Below, piece by piece: positions 45,916 through 54,287 of a DNA stretch of 64,000 nucleotides. Origin of the DNA: DATBQN01 sp963799925 (GTDB lineage: Bacteria; Acidobacteriota; Thermoanaerobaculia; Multivoradales; UBA5704). The stretch lies in the NCBI GenBank assembly GCA_963799925.1, contig CAWCYZ010000002.1, positions 2,108,001 to 2,172,000 on the forward strand, read 5' to 3'. Under the pieces are notes generated by a model, which saw only the letters and a program-made list of their open reading frames with translations, made no database searches and had not been told where the DNA came from. The position numbers and the translations under genes are program-made. Position 1 is the first letter of the stretch; the number at the start of each line of letters is the position of its first letter.

Positions 45916-46322
45916 CGGCGGATCGGCGCCCAGAGGGCGGCGGGGGCGATGCCGAGGAGGAGGTCGCAGGCCGCCAGCGGCAGCAGGCCACGGCTGAGCC
46001 CCGGCTCCCGGAAGGCCGCCCAGGCGAAGGCGAGCGCGCCGGCGATGCGGCCAGCGATCGCCACCGCGATCACCCCGCTGTAGCGCCGCGGGTCGCGGGC
46101 GGCGAGGAGATAGAGGGCGGCGAGCATGGCGAGGAGGGTCGCCAGGAGCCAGAGGTAGAACGCCTCGCCCGGCAGCGGCAGGGCGAGCAGCCGGGCGGGA
46201 AGACCCGGCGCGGCGACCATCAGGACGGCGAAGACGAGGTCGTAGACCGCCCCCGCCACGAGGCTCGCCTGCAGCAGGGCGAGGGCCCGAAACCGGCGGG
46301 CAAAGGGGGCGATGGAACGCAT
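45912..46322 (-). CDS. Small four-helix membrane protein
   Basis: 136 residues from the ATG at 46322: an N-terminal RSIAPFARRFRALALLQASL, then four hydrophobic helices (VYDLVFAVLMVAAPGLPARL, FYLWLLATLLAMLAALYLLA, GVIAVAIAGRIAGALAFAWA, LLPLAACDLLLGIAPAALWA). No family I can name with confidence. The coupling to mlaE by a 4-bp overlap suggests a part in the same lipid-transport operon, which is inference. A longer reading from 46430 adds 36 residues without support. Confidence 0.6.
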   Translation of the reverse strand: MRSIAPFARRFRALALLQASLVAGAVYDLVFAVLMVAAPGLPARLLALPLPGEAFYLWLLATLLAMLAALYLLAARDPRRYSGVIAVAIAGRIAGALAFAWAAFREPGLSRGLLPLAACDLLLGIAPAALWAPIRR

Positions 46323-46445
46323 CCGGCCGCATTCTAGCAGGGAGCGTGCCAACAGCCGGCCAGCCGCCGGCGCCGCGGACAGCCATAGCGGGGGCGGCGC
46401 TGGACGGGGGAGAATGAGCGCTCCGAGCACGAGGAGGGCGCTCTC

Positions 46446-47213
46446 TTGGACACCCCCGTCTGGCGCGCGCGAATCTTGAGCGCCGTCGTCACCGTCACCG
46501 GCAATCTCTATCTATTGATGGGCACCATCGCGCTGTCGCTCCTCGCCGTCCTCTTCAGCTGGGGGCGGCAGCGCGACGTGGTCGGCTTCGCCATCGCGCG
46601 CCTCTGGTCGCGCGGCATCCTCACCTCCTCCGGCGTGCGGCTCGACCCGCGCTACGACCCGCGCATCGACCTCGGAGCGAGCTACGTCTTTCTCGCCAAC
46701 CACCAGAGCCTGTTCGACATCCCCGTCGTCCTCCTCTCCTCGCCCGGCCAGGTGCGGCTGGTCGCCAAGCGGAGCCTCTTCCGCATCCCGTTCCTCGGCT
46801 GGGCGATGAGCGTCGGCGGCTTCATCGCGGTCGACCGCGACGACCGCAGCACGGCGCGCGAGACCTTCGCCCAGGCGACCGCGAAGCTCCGGCGCGGCAC
46901 CTCGGTCGCCCTCTTCCCCGAGGGGACGCGCGCCCGCGGCGACGTGCTCCTCCCCTTCCAGCGCGGCGGCTTCCTGCTCGCCCTGAGGAGCGGCCTCCCC
47001 ATCGTGCCGGTCGGCATCCGCGGCACCCGCGCTCTGCGCGGCATCAAGAGCCTGGCGATCCATCCCGGTGTCGCGACGGTCGTCTACGGCGCGCCCATCG
47101 ACCCCGCCGAGTACGGCCTCAAGCGCAAGAAGGAGCTCGCGGCCGAGGTGCGGCGGCAGATCGCCGAGCTCGCCGGGGTGTCGGCGGGGGAGGAGGAGGC
47201 GGCGGCGGGCTGA
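46446..47213 (+). CDS. plsC: 1-acyl-sn-glycerol-3-phosphate acyltransferase
   Basis: 255 residues. PlsC adds the second acyl chain to make phosphatidic acid. The catalytic motif is VFLANHQSLFDIPVVLL (HxxxxD), followed by LVAKRSLFRIPFLGWAMSVG, FIAVDRDD, LFPEGTRARGDVLLPFQRGG and IVPVGIRGTRAL. A hydrophobic N-terminus (GNLYLLMGTIALSLLAVLFS) anchors it to the membrane. It starts at TTG 46446. It is divergent from the Mla operon, fitting a lipid-related neighbourhood. Confidence 0.9.
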   Translation: MDTPVWRARILSAVVTVTGNLYLLMGTIALSLLAVLFSWGRQRDVVGFAIARLWSRGILTSSGVRLDPRYDPRIDLGASYVFLANHQSLFDIPVVLLSSPGQVRLVAKRSLFRIPFLGWAMSVGGFIAVDRDDRSTARETFAQATAKLRRGTSVALFPEGTRARGDVLLPFQRGGFLLALRSGLPIVPVGIRGTRALRGIKSLAIHPGVATVVYGAPIDPAEYGLKRKKELAAEVRRQIAELAGVSAGEEEAAAG

Positions 47214-47296
47214 ACCGGCATGGTACGATCCGAGGCGCGGGCCGCGGATCACGGCGGCGCGCGCCCCCACTCCAGCCGGGAAAGAAGAGAGACAGC

Positions 47297-48388
47297 ATGG
47301 CGAGCGACATCGAAGCGGGCGTCTGGGAGGCGCTGAAGAAGGTCAAGTTCTCGGGGATGAGCCGGGACGTCGTCTCCTTCGGCTTCGTTCACTCGGTGCA
47401 GATCGACGGCGGGGCCGTGCGGGTCGGGCTCGAGATCGCCACCCAGAACGAGGGCGCCGTCGCGGCGCTCAAGCAGGACGTCGACCGCGCCGTCGCCGCC
47501 CTGCCGGGAGTGCGGCGGGTGGAGGTCGACGTCCACGTCAAGCGGCCCGCCGGGGCGGGCGACGCGGCGCAGCGCGCGACCTCCCAGGACAAGGCGCTGA
47601 TCCCCGAGGTGCGCCACGTCGTCGCGGTGGCGAGCGGCAAGGGCGGGGTGGGGAAGTCGACCGTCGCCGCCAATCTGGCGGTCGAGCTCGGCGCCCTCGG
47701 CTACCGCGTCGGCCTCCTCGACTCCGACATCTACGGCCCCTCGGTGCCGATGATGTTCGGCATCCAGGAGAAGCCGCGGATCGACGGCAACCGCATCCTC
47801 CCCTTCGAGAAGTACGGCATCAAGCTGATGTCGCTCGGCTTCATCCTGGAGACCGACACGCCGGTCATCTGGCGCGGCCCGATGGTCATGCGGGCGATCG
47901 AGCAGATGCTGGGCGACGTCGTCTGGGGCGCCCTCGACTACCTGATCCTCGACCTGCCGCCGGGCACCGGCGACGCCCAGCTCACCGTCACCCAGAAGGT
48001 GCCGCTCGCCGGCGCGGTGATCGTCACGACGCCGCAGGACGTGGCGCTGATCGACGCGAGGAAGGGCCTCGCCATGTTCCGCAAGGTCAACGTGCCGGTC
48101 ATCGGGATCGTCGAGAACATGTCCTCCTTCGTCTGCCCGCACTGCGGCGAGGTGACCGACATCTTCAAGAGGGGCGGCGGCGAGCGCACCGCCGACCTCC
48201 TGGGCACCGCCTTCTTGGGCGCCATCCCGCTCGATCCCGAGATCGTCAACGGCGGCGACTCCGGCGTGCCGATCGCCGTCGCCGCCCCGACCGGCCCCCA
48301 CGCCGCCGCCTTCCGCCGCGTCGCGGAAGCCGTCGTCGCGGAGGTCGACAAGCAGAGCGCGTTGAAGCCGAAGCTGTCGATCGTCTAA
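47297..48388 (+). CDS. apbC: Mrp/NBP35 family iron-sulfur carrier ATPase
   Basis: 363 residues. Residues about 1-90 are a MIP18/DUF59 domain; then the deviant Walker A VAVASGKGGVGKSTVAANLA, LLDSDIYGPSVPMMFGI, VIWRGPMVMRAIEQMLGDV, YLILDLPPGTGDAQLTVTQ and the metal pair NMSSFVCPHCGEVTDIF. The protein forms dimers that hold and pass on [4Fe-4S] clusters. The ATG is preceded by GGGAAAGAAGAGAG. Cytosolic. lpxH follows 9 bp on. Confidence 0.95.
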   Translation: MASDIEAGVWEALKKVKFSGMSRDVVSFGFVHSVQIDGGAVRVGLEIATQNEGAVAALKQDVDRAVAALPGVRRVEVDVHVKRPAGAGDAAQRATSQDKALIPEVRHVVAVASGKGGVGKSTVAANLAVELGALGYRVGLLDSDIYGPSVPMMFGIQEKPRIDGNRILPFEKYGIKLMSLGFILETDTPVIWRGPMVMRAIEQMLGDVVWGALDYLILDLPPGTGDAQLTVTQKVPLAGAVIVTTPQDVALIDARKGLAMFRKVNVPVIGIVENMSSFVCPHCGEVTDIFKRGGGERTADLLGTAFLGAIPLDPEIVNGGDSGVPIAVAAPTGPHAAAFRRVAEAVVAEVDKQSALKPKLSIV

Positions 48389-48397
48389 GCGGCCCCG

Positions 48398-49072
48398 ATG
48401 TCCACCGCCCTCCTCGCCGACGCCCATCTGGGCGGCCCCGGCGGCGGCGCGGCGCCGCTCGTCGCGCAGCTCGCGGCGCTTCCGGCGCAGGGGGTCGGGC
48501 GCCTGGTGGTCCTCGGCGACCTCTTCCAGGCCTGGGTGGGGTTGCCGCACTTCGAAACCCCCGAGATCGCGGCGGTCGCGCGAGCGCTCGGCGACCTGCG
48601 CCGGCGCGGCCTCCGCGTCGACTACGTCGAAGGGAACCGCGACTTCTTCCTCACCCGCAGCCCCTACGCCCACCTCTTCGACGCCATCGCCCTCGAGGTC
48701 GCCTTCGAGGCCGGCGGCAGGCGCTACCTCGCCGTCCACGGCGACGGCCTGAACGACCGCGACTGGAAGTACCGCTTCTGGCGCCGCCTGTCGAAGAGCC
48801 GTCCGGTCGAGTGGGGCGTCCATGCGATCCCGCGCGCCGTCGCCCGCCGCCTCGTCGCCTCGACCGAGGAGCGCCTGTCGCGGACCAACTTCAAGCACCG
48901 CGCGGCGCTCCCCGAGGAGGCGATCCGCGCCTATGCCGAGCGGCGGCTGGCCGAGGGGCACGACGTCCTCCTCCTCGGCCACTTCCACGAGCCGCGGGTG
49001 CTCGCCGTCCACGGCGGCGAGGTCCGCCTCCTGGATGCCTGGTTCAAGAGCCGCCGGATCGAATTCGTCTGA
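48398..49072 (+). CDS. lpxH: UDP-2,3-diacylglucosamine hydrolase-like metallophosphoesterase
   Basis: 224 residues. LpxH splits UDP-diacylglucosamine to lipid X in lipid A synthesis. The five calcineurin-type blocks are ALLADAHLGG, VVLGDLFQAWVGLP, YVEGNRDFFLT, AVHGDGLNDRDWKYRFWRR and LLLGHFHEPRVLAVHGG. The N-terminal block reads DAHLGG rather than DxH with a longer loop, and the protein is a little shorter than E. coli LpxH, so an LpxH paralogue remains possible. Confidence 0.8.
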   Translation: MSTALLADAHLGGPGGGAAPLVAQLAALPAQGVGRLVVLGDLFQAWVGLPHFETPEIAAVARALGDLRRRGLRVDYVEGNRDFFLTRSPYAHLFDAIALEVAFEAGGRRYLAVHGDGLNDRDWKYRFWRRLSKSRPVEWGVHAIPRAVARRLVASTEERLSRTNFKHRAALPEEAIRAYAERRLAEGHDVLLLGHFHEPRVLAVHGGEVRLLDAWFKSRRIEFV

Positions 49073-49099
49073 CCGCGGCGGTTCCCGGGCTCGAGATCC

Positions 49100-49765
49100 C
49101 TAGGCGCCGCGCCGCGCCACTTCCCAGGGCGGGGTCTCCGGCAGCAGCTTGCGGATGGCCCGGTCGAGCGCCGGGTCGAGGAGCTCGCGGTGCTCGGCGA
49201 GGTCGTGCCCGGTGCCCGGGAGGACCTCCCAGGAGAGGAGGCCGCGCCAGCGCTTGACCGAGGGCGTGAGGTCCATCGCCGGGGCGAGCGGGTCCTCCTC
49301 GCCGCTCAGCACCGCGAGCGGTACCGAGGAGGTCTCGAGGAAGGAGAAGTCGTAGTGGCCGACCGGCGGCGCCAGGGCGAGCATGCGGTCGGCGCGGCCG
49401 TCGGCGCCGGTCGCGAGCGCCACGTGACAGCCGAAGGAGTAGCCGCCGACGACGAGCGGCAGCCCCGGCAGGCGCCGGCGCATCTCGGCGATCGCCGCCG
49501 CCATGTCGAGCCGCTCCCCCCGCCCCTGGTCGTGTTGCCCCTGGCTCGCGCCGACGCCGCGGAAGTTGAAGCGCAGGACGGCGGCGCCCTGGGCCTCCAG
49601 GCGGCGCGCCGTGGCATAGACCACCTTGTTGTGCATCGTGCCGCCATAGAGCGGGTGGGGGTGGGCCACCACCGCCGTCATCCGCAGGGGACCGTCGGGC
49701 AGCTTGAGGATCGCTTCCAGGCGCCCGGCGGGGCCGGTGAGCTCGACGGGGGCGATGCCGGACAC
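49100..49765 (-). CDS. Alpha/beta hydrolase (dienelactone hydrolase-like)
   Basis: 221 residues. MTAVVAHPHPLYGGTMHNKV, RFNFRGVGASQGQHDQGRGE, the nucleophile region VVGGYSFGCHVALATGADG, LAVLSGEEDPLAPAMDL and the His in EVLPGTGHDLAEHRELLDP are those of the KANL3/Tex30-like and CocE-related bacterial hydrolases. The substrate is unknown. The stop of the upstream thioesterase gene is 3 bp from its start, so both are read together. Confidence 0.85.
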   Translation of the reverse strand: MSGIAPVELTGPAGRLEAILKLPDGPLRMTAVVAHPHPLYGGTMHNKVVYATARRLEAQGAAVLRFNFRGVGASQGQHDQGRGERLDMAAAIAEMRRRLPGLPLVVGGYSFGCHVALATGADGRADRMLALAPPVGHYDFSFLETSSVPLAVLSGEEDPLAPAMDLTPSVKRWRGLLSWEVLPGTGHDLAEHRELLDPALDRAIRKLLPETPPWEVARRGA

Positions 49766-49768
49766 GTC

Positions 49769-50182
49769 TTAGAGCTGGTCCGCGCCGAGCGGCAGGGGGC
49801 GGTTGTTGGAATCGACGCGGACGTAGATCACCTCGGCCTCGGTCACCTTGATCCGGCCGGTCTCCTGGCCCGGCGTGCGGCGCTCGACCTCGACGATGAC
49901 CTTGACGGTGATCGAGGTGCGGCCGAGGCGCAGGGTCTCGGTCCAGAAGCTCACCAGGTCGCCGACGAAGACGGGAGCGTGGAACTCCACCTCGCGCATG
50001 GCGACGGTGACCAGGCGCCCGGCGCCGTGGCGGTGCGCCTCGACGGCCCCGGCCTGGTCGATGTACGAGAGGATGATGCCGCCGAAGATGGTGCCCAGGG
50101 CGTTGGTGTCTTTGGGCATCATGATGACCCGGATGGCGGGTTGCGTCGGTCCGGGCCGCGCGGCGGCCGGTCGGTCGGTCAT
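49769..50182 (-). CDS. Acyl-CoA thioesterase (hot-dog fold)
   Basis: 137 residues. VIMMPKDTNALGTIFGGIIL, SYIDQAGAVEAHRHGAGRL and MREVEFHAPVFVGDLVSFWT are typical of YciA/ACOT hot-dog thioesterases, with catalytic Asn and Asp residues in the NALGTIFGG and IDQAG parts. I chose the ATG at 50182 because GGGAG lies upstream and the longer reading has no homology. It probably hydrolyses acyl-CoA in the cytosol. The promoter region is shared with the divergent sigma-factor gene. Confidence 0.9.
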   Translation of the reverse strand: MTDRPAAARPGPTQPAIRVIMMPKDTNALGTIFGGIILSYIDQAGAVEAHRHGAGRLVTVAMREVEFHAPVFVGDLVSFWTETLRLGRTSITVKVIVEVERRTPGQETGRIKVTEAEVIYVRVDSNNRPLPLGADQL

Positions 50183-50316
50183 GCGGATCTCCCTTCTGGA
50201 GCCACCGAATTGCGGTCCCGGACCCTCCCGCCGGACGCGGCGGCCGGTGGCCGCAACGGCGTTCGGCCGGGCTCGTCGGCGGTCGCCGGCGGGGGTGCGG
50301 CAGGGCGGTGACTTCA

Positions 50317-50342
50317 GAACGTTCATGCTATCCTAGGCGTCT
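50317..50342 (+). promoter_or_regulatory. Possible ECF-type promoter for the sigma/anti-sigma operon
   Basis: GAACG (50317-50321) and CGTCT (50338-50342) are separated by 16 bases, in the arrangement GAAC-N16-CGTC that many ECF sigma factors recognise. It lies about 50 bp before the sigma-factor ATG. Autoregulation would fit, but the match is short. Confidence 0.4.
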
Positions 50343-50389
50343 CCGTCGAGTTCGAGCGGGCCGACTTCGAGAGGCAAATCGCGACCGGA

Positions 50390-50986
50390 ATGGACGGAAC
50401 CTCATCGCAGCCGAGCGCTCTGGCAGCCTCGAACGACGCGGCGTTGGTTCGGCAGATCGCCGACCATCACGCCGAGGCGCTCGGCGAGCTCTTCAACCGC
50501 TACGCATCCACCCTCCTGGGCCTCGCCCGGCGCATCCTCGGCAACACCGCGGACGCCGAGGAGCTCGTGCAGGAAGTCTTCGTCCACGTCTGGAATCAGG
50601 GCGGCCGCTACGACGCCGGGCGCTCCTCGGTCTCCACCTGGCTGGTGCTCATCACCCGCAGCCGCGCCATCGACCGCCTGCGCAGCCGCAAGGTGGTCGA
50701 GCGCACTCACGACGCCGCTCATCAAGAAGATCCGCTCGAGCATACATCCCCGGAAGGGGCGGACAACGTATTCATGCAGGAGCGGCGGGCGCGGGTGCGG
50801 CGGGAGATGGAGAAGCTGCCGCCGGAGCAGCGCGAGGTGCTCGAGATGGCCTTCTACGGGGGCCTGACGCAGACGCAGATCGCGAGCGAGGCAGAGATTC
50901 CTCTCGGGACGGTGAAGACCCGGACCCTGCTGGCGATGAAGAAGCTTCGCAACGCACTTCGAGACGAGATCAGGGAACTGCTTTGA
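50390..50986 (+). CDS. ECF-type RNA polymerase sigma factor
   Basis: 198 residues. Region 2 is LFNRYASTLLGLARRILGNT with DAEELVQEVFVHVWNQGGRY and TWLVLITRSRAIDRLRSRK; region 4 is LPPEQREVLEMAFYGGLTQT with IPLGTVKTRTLLAMKKLRNA. Regions 1 and 3 are absent, as in group IV (ECF/SigK-like) factors. The stop overlaps the TTG start of the anti-sigma gene. It probably drives its own operon; the signal and regulon are unknown. Confidence 0.93.
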   Translation: MDGTSSQPSALAASNDAALVRQIADHHAEALGELFNRYASTLLGLARRILGNTADAEELVQEVFVHVWNQGGRYDAGRSSVSTWLVLITRSRAIDRLRSRKVVERTHDAAHQEDPLEHTSPEGADNVFMQERRARVRREMEKLPPEQREVLEMAFYGGLTQTQIASEAEIPLGTVKTRTLLAMKKLRNALRDEIRELL

Positions 50987-52041
50987 GCCAAGAAATCCAT
51001 CCAGAGGACCAGACGGTCCTCGCGCTGATCGAGGCCCTCGAACAGGGGGCCGGTCTGGACCTGGTCGGCCTCGCCGACCCGGCACTCGGCGGCGAGGCCG
51101 GCGAGACCCTGGCGCGCCTCTACACCGAGACCCTCGGACTGATCCCGTACGAGCTCGCTCCGATCGCCCCGTCACCGGCCCTGCGCAACCGGATCATGGC
51201 GGTCGTCACCGGCGACGAGACCCAGGAGGTCGCCCGGCCCGAGGCCATGCCGGCCATGCCCGCGACGCCTGTCATGCCTGCCACGGTGCAGACGCCGCCG
51301 ACCCTGGCGGAGATCGTCTCCTCGCGCCCGTTGATCCAATCGACCGCCCAATCGACCGCCCAACCTGCGGCCATCCCCTTCCCCCTGTCGCCGCCCCTGC
51401 AGTCGGTCCCGGCGGCTCAGCCCGCCGCCGCGGCGCGCCGCGCCGGGCGCTGGCCGCTCGCCCTCGCCGCCGGCCTGGCGCTGGCGTTCCTCGGCCTCTC
51501 GGCCTGGCTGTTCCTGGGGCTCCTGCAGCAGAACCGGCTGCTCGAGGCGGACCAGACGAAGATCGACCGCCTGCAGCGGGAGCTCAACGGCGAGCGCGCC
51601 CACTCGGCCGAGATCGCCGCGGCGCGCAACGACGTCGACCGCCTGCGCTCGCACCTGGGCGACCTCGAGAAGACATTCTCGCTGGTGACCTCGCCGACGG
51701 TCGAGATGAGCGCCCTGCGCCCCACCGGCCGGGTGGCCCTCGCCAGCCAGGCGCACGGCCGCATCTATATCGCCGAGGACCACCAGCACTGGTATCTCTC
51801 GGTCCAGGACCTCCAACCCTCGGGCACGGGACGGGAGTATCACCTCTGGTTTTTCGGCGACCAGGGGCCGGTCTCCGGCGGCACCTTCACCGCCGCCCCC
51901 GGCGAGCCGGTCCACCTGAGCTCGGAGCACATGCCACGCGGCACCAAGGCGATCATCATCACCCTCGAGCCCGCCGCCGGCGTTCCCGCCCCGAGCGGAC
52001 CGGAAGTGCTGCGGGCAGCGCCCCCGATCAAGATCCTCTGA
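50983..52041 (+). CDS. Anti-sigma factor with RskA-type C-terminal domain
   Basis: About 352 residues from a TTG at 50983 (TTGA overlap with the sigma stop). The N-terminal 70 residues (ALIEALEQGAGLDLVGLADP and onward) would bind the sigma factor but lack a clear HxxxCxxC zinc site. A Pro/Ala linker leads to one membrane helix (WPLALAAGLALAFLGLSAWL, near residue 165), a short coiled coil (TKIDRLQRELNGERAHSAEI) and a periplasmic RskA domain with HQHWYLSVQDLQPSGTGREY and HLWFFGDQGPVSGGTF. The signal would be sensed outside and freed by proteolysis, as known for RskA relatives. Confidence 0.85.
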   Translation: MSQEIHPEDQTVLALIEALEQGAGLDLVGLADPALGGEAGETLARLYTETLGLIPYELAPIAPSPALRNRIMAVVTGDETQEVARPEAMPAMPATPVMPATVQTPPTLAEIVSSRPLIQSTAQSTAQPAAIPFPLSPPLQSVPAAQPAAAARRAGRWPLALAAGLALAFLGLSAWLFLGLLQQNRLLEADQTKIDRLQRELNGERAHSAEIAAARNDVDRLRSHLGDLEKTFSLVTSPTVEMSALRPTGRVALASQAHGRIYIAEDHQHWYLSVQDLQPSGTGREYHLWFFGDQGPVSGGTFTAAPGEPVHLSSEHMPRGTKAIIITLEPAAGVPAPSGPEVLRAAPPIKIL

Positions 52042-52135
52042 TCCAGCAAGATCCCTTCATCTAGATAGACGAGGTAGCTCCGTCTCTCCTCCGGACGGAT
52101 CGCTCCGGTGCCCCTTCGGCCTGGCGGTAGCTTTT

Positions 52136-52864
52136 TTACTTCTTCGGCGGACGGGCCGGGCGGAGCTCGATCAGGCTCGGCAGGGCGCGGGCCGGATAGT
52201 CGAGCAGGTCGAGGACCGCCTCCGCGACGTCGTCGGGAGCGAGCTTCCAGTCCTCCGCCTTGCCGCCGTCGGGGTGCGCGAAGCCGGTGTTGACGCTGCC
52301 GGGCAGGATGGCGGCCACCCGGACGCCGTGCTGGCGCAGGTCGAGCATCGCGGCCTCCGAGAGCCCGACGAGGCCGAACTTCGAGGCATTGTAGGCGGCG
52401 CCTCCCGCCATGGCATTCTTGCCGGCGAGGGAGGCGATGTTGACGATCCAGCCGGCGCCCTGCCGCTTCATCGTCGGCGCTACGGCGCGCAGGAAATAGA
52501 AGGGGCCGCAGAGGTTGGTCTCGACGACGGCGCGGAAGTCCTCGCCGGAGAGGTCGTCCACCGCCCGGAAGACGCCGAGGCCGGCATTGTTGACCAGGCA
52601 GTCGATCCGCCCGGCCCGCTCCAGCACCCAGCCGACGAACGCATCGACCTCGTCCTGGCGGCGGACGTCGACCGCCCGGCCCGCCACCCGGTCGCCCCCG
52701 CCCGGTCCAGTCGCCAGCTCCGCCGCCGCCCGCTCGACGGACCCCGGATCGCGGCTGCAGAAGAAGACCTGCCAGGCGCGCGCGAGGAGACCCTGGGCGA
52801 TCGCCCGGCCAATGCCGCGGCTCCCTCCGGTGACGACGGCGACTCGCGGATGCTCGCTGCTCAT
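52136..52864 (-). CDS. Short-chain dehydrogenase/reductase
   Basis: 242 residues, classical SDR. VAVVTGGSRGIGRAIAQGLL binds the cofactor; CLVNNAGLGVFR, IVNIASLAGKN (Ser) and AAYNASKFGLVGLSEAAM (YxxxK) form the active site; ILPGSVNTGF follows. An Arg near FFCSRDPGSV after strand two suggests NADPH. The substrate is not evident. The gene stands alone between the anti-sigma gene (convergent) and the YugP-like gene (divergent). Confidence 0.9.
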   Translation of the reverse strand: MSSEHPRVAVVTGGSRGIGRAIAQGLLARAWQVFFCSRDPGSVERAAAELATGPGGGDRVAGRAVDVRRQDEVDAFVGWVLERAGRIDCLVNNAGLGVFRAVDDLSGEDFRAVVETNLCGPFYFLRAVAPTMKRQGAGWIVNIASLAGKNAMAGGAAYNASKFGLVGLSEAAMLDLRQHGVRVAAILPGSVNTGFAHPDGGKAEDWKLAPDDVAEAVLDLLDYPARALPSLIELRPARPPKK

Positions 52865-52978
52865 GTCGATCTCTTCCTCCCGGCGTTAGTCTACCGCCCG
52901 CGGGCTCTCCACCGAGGGGAGCCCTGCGGCCGGAAATGCCGCCCTCGCGGGCGCTGTTTTCCTCTCTGAGAGGAGTGT

Positions 52979-53707
52979 ATGTCCATGCTCATGTTCCCCG
53001 GTTACTTCGGCTACCTGCTGTTCGTCATGCCGGCCCTGCTGTTCTCCCTATGGGCGAGCTGGCGGACACGGTCGGCGTTCAACCGATACTCCAAGGTGCG
53101 GACTCTCCGCGGCCTGACCGGCGCCCAGGCGGCGCGGGCGATGCTCGACGGCGCCGGCGTCCACGACGTCTCGATCGTCGCCGCCCAGGGGATGCTCACC
53201 GACCACTACAACCCGGCCGACAAGACCCTCAACCTCTCGGAGGGGGTCTTCAGCTCGCCGTCGATCGCGGCGGTCGGGGTCGCCTGCCACGAGGCCGGCC
53301 ACGCCCTCCAGCACGCCGCCGGCTACAAGCCGCTCTGGCTGCGCTCGGCCCTCGTGCCGACCGCCAACATCGGCTCCAAGGTGGGATATCTGGTGATGAT
53401 GGCGGGGCTGGTGCTGCTCTACATGACGCACGGTACCTCCGGCGCCGCCGTGGTGCTCTTCGGCGCCATGCTGTTCTCCTTCGTGCTGCTGTTCCAGATC
53501 GTCACCCTGCCGGTCGAGTTCGACGCCACCGCGCGCGCCAAGCGGCTGGCGGTGGAGCAGGGGATCGTGGTGATGCAGGAGCGCCAGGGGATGGACCGCG
53601 TGCTGGACGCCGCGGCGCTGACCTACGTGGCCGCGGCGGTCTCGACGCTGATGACATTGCTCTACTATCTGATGCGGGCGGGGCTGCTGGGCGGTCGGCG
53701 AAATTGA
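52979..53707 (+). CDS. YugP-like zinc metallopeptidase (PF04298)
   Basis: 242 residues. The N-terminal membrane helix (GYFGYLLFVMPALLFSLWAS) is followed by TGAQAARAMLDGAGVHDVSI, HYNPADKTLNLSEGVFSSPS and the zinc motif VACHEAGHALQHAAGYKPL (HExxH). Two or three helices follow (VGYLVMMAGLVLLYM, VVLFGAMLFSFVLLFQIVTL). LPVEFDATARAKRLA is also a family feature. It is an inner-membrane protease of unknown target. The ATG has GAGAGGAG upstream. Confidence 0.92.
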   Translation: MSMLMFPGYFGYLLFVMPALLFSLWASWRTRSAFNRYSKVRTLRGLTGAQAARAMLDGAGVHDVSIVAAQGMLTDHYNPADKTLNLSEGVFSSPSIAAVGVACHEAGHALQHAAGYKPLWLRSALVPTANIGSKVGYLVMMAGLVLLYMTHGTSGAAVVLFGAMLFSFVLLFQIVTLPVEFDATARAKRLAVEQGIVVMQERQGMDRVLDAAALTYVAAAVSTLMTLLYYLMRAGLLGGRRN

Positions 53708-53880
53708 CCCCGCAGAAGATGTCGGTCATCTCCTCGTAGCCAGGCCCGGCCGGGCTCGTCCTACGGGCGACACGGAGCGTTCCCTCCTCGATGGACGCGC
53801 AGCTCTCCTCGATCGGATCTTGTCCGACCTGGGGAGGGCTCGCGTGCGCGTGGGAGGAATGGTGAGACGGAGGGAGGGGT

Positions 53881-54114
53881 CTAGCTCTTCGCCGCCGTAG
53901 CTTCTTCGGGCTTCCACTTGCGGACCGGAGCCTTGGTGACCCGCCCGCTGCGCAGGCACCGGGTGCAGACCCGGATGTGGCGCACGGTGCCCTCGACCAG
54001 CGCCTTCACCCGCTGCAGGTTGGGCTCCATCGTGCGCGAGGTGACGTTGTGCGCGTGGCTGATGTTGCGGCCGAAGACCGTCTTCTTGCCACAGAGCTCG
54101 CATTGCTTAGCCAT
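53881..54114 (-). CDS. rpmB: 50S ribosomal protein L28
   Basis: 77 residues. MAKQCELCGKKTVFGRNISH and TMEPNLQRVKALVEGTVRHI with RVCTRCLRSGRVTKAPVR are full L28. It carries the zinc-binding Cys pairs CELC and CTRC (the C+ form of the ribosomal protein), meaning it is not a zinc-independent paralogue. There is a GGAG-type site upstream. It stands alone, not with rpmG. Confidence 0.97.
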   Translation of the reverse strand: MAKQCELCGKKTVFGRNISHAHNVTSRTMEPNLQRVKALVEGTVRHIRVCTRCLRSGRVTKAPVRKWKPEEATAAKS

Positions 54115-54287
54115 AGTTCGGTTCTCCTAGATCCACCCCCGAAGGGCAGAGAAGGCTACCAGAGCGGCGGCGGCAATTCAAGCATCCTCAGGGTGACAGG
54201 AGGCGGGTGACAGGAGGCACAGGCTCGCGAGCCGAGTCGGCGACGGCTCGCGAGCAGGGCACGTGGGCGGCTAGGGACGGGAGCGGC

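Noticed and set aside
54190..54222. Two copies of GGTGACAGGAGG upstream of rpmB
   Set aside because: A simple 15-bp duplication in a short intergenic stretch, in the wrong orientation to be a ribosome site for rpmB; no evidence of function.
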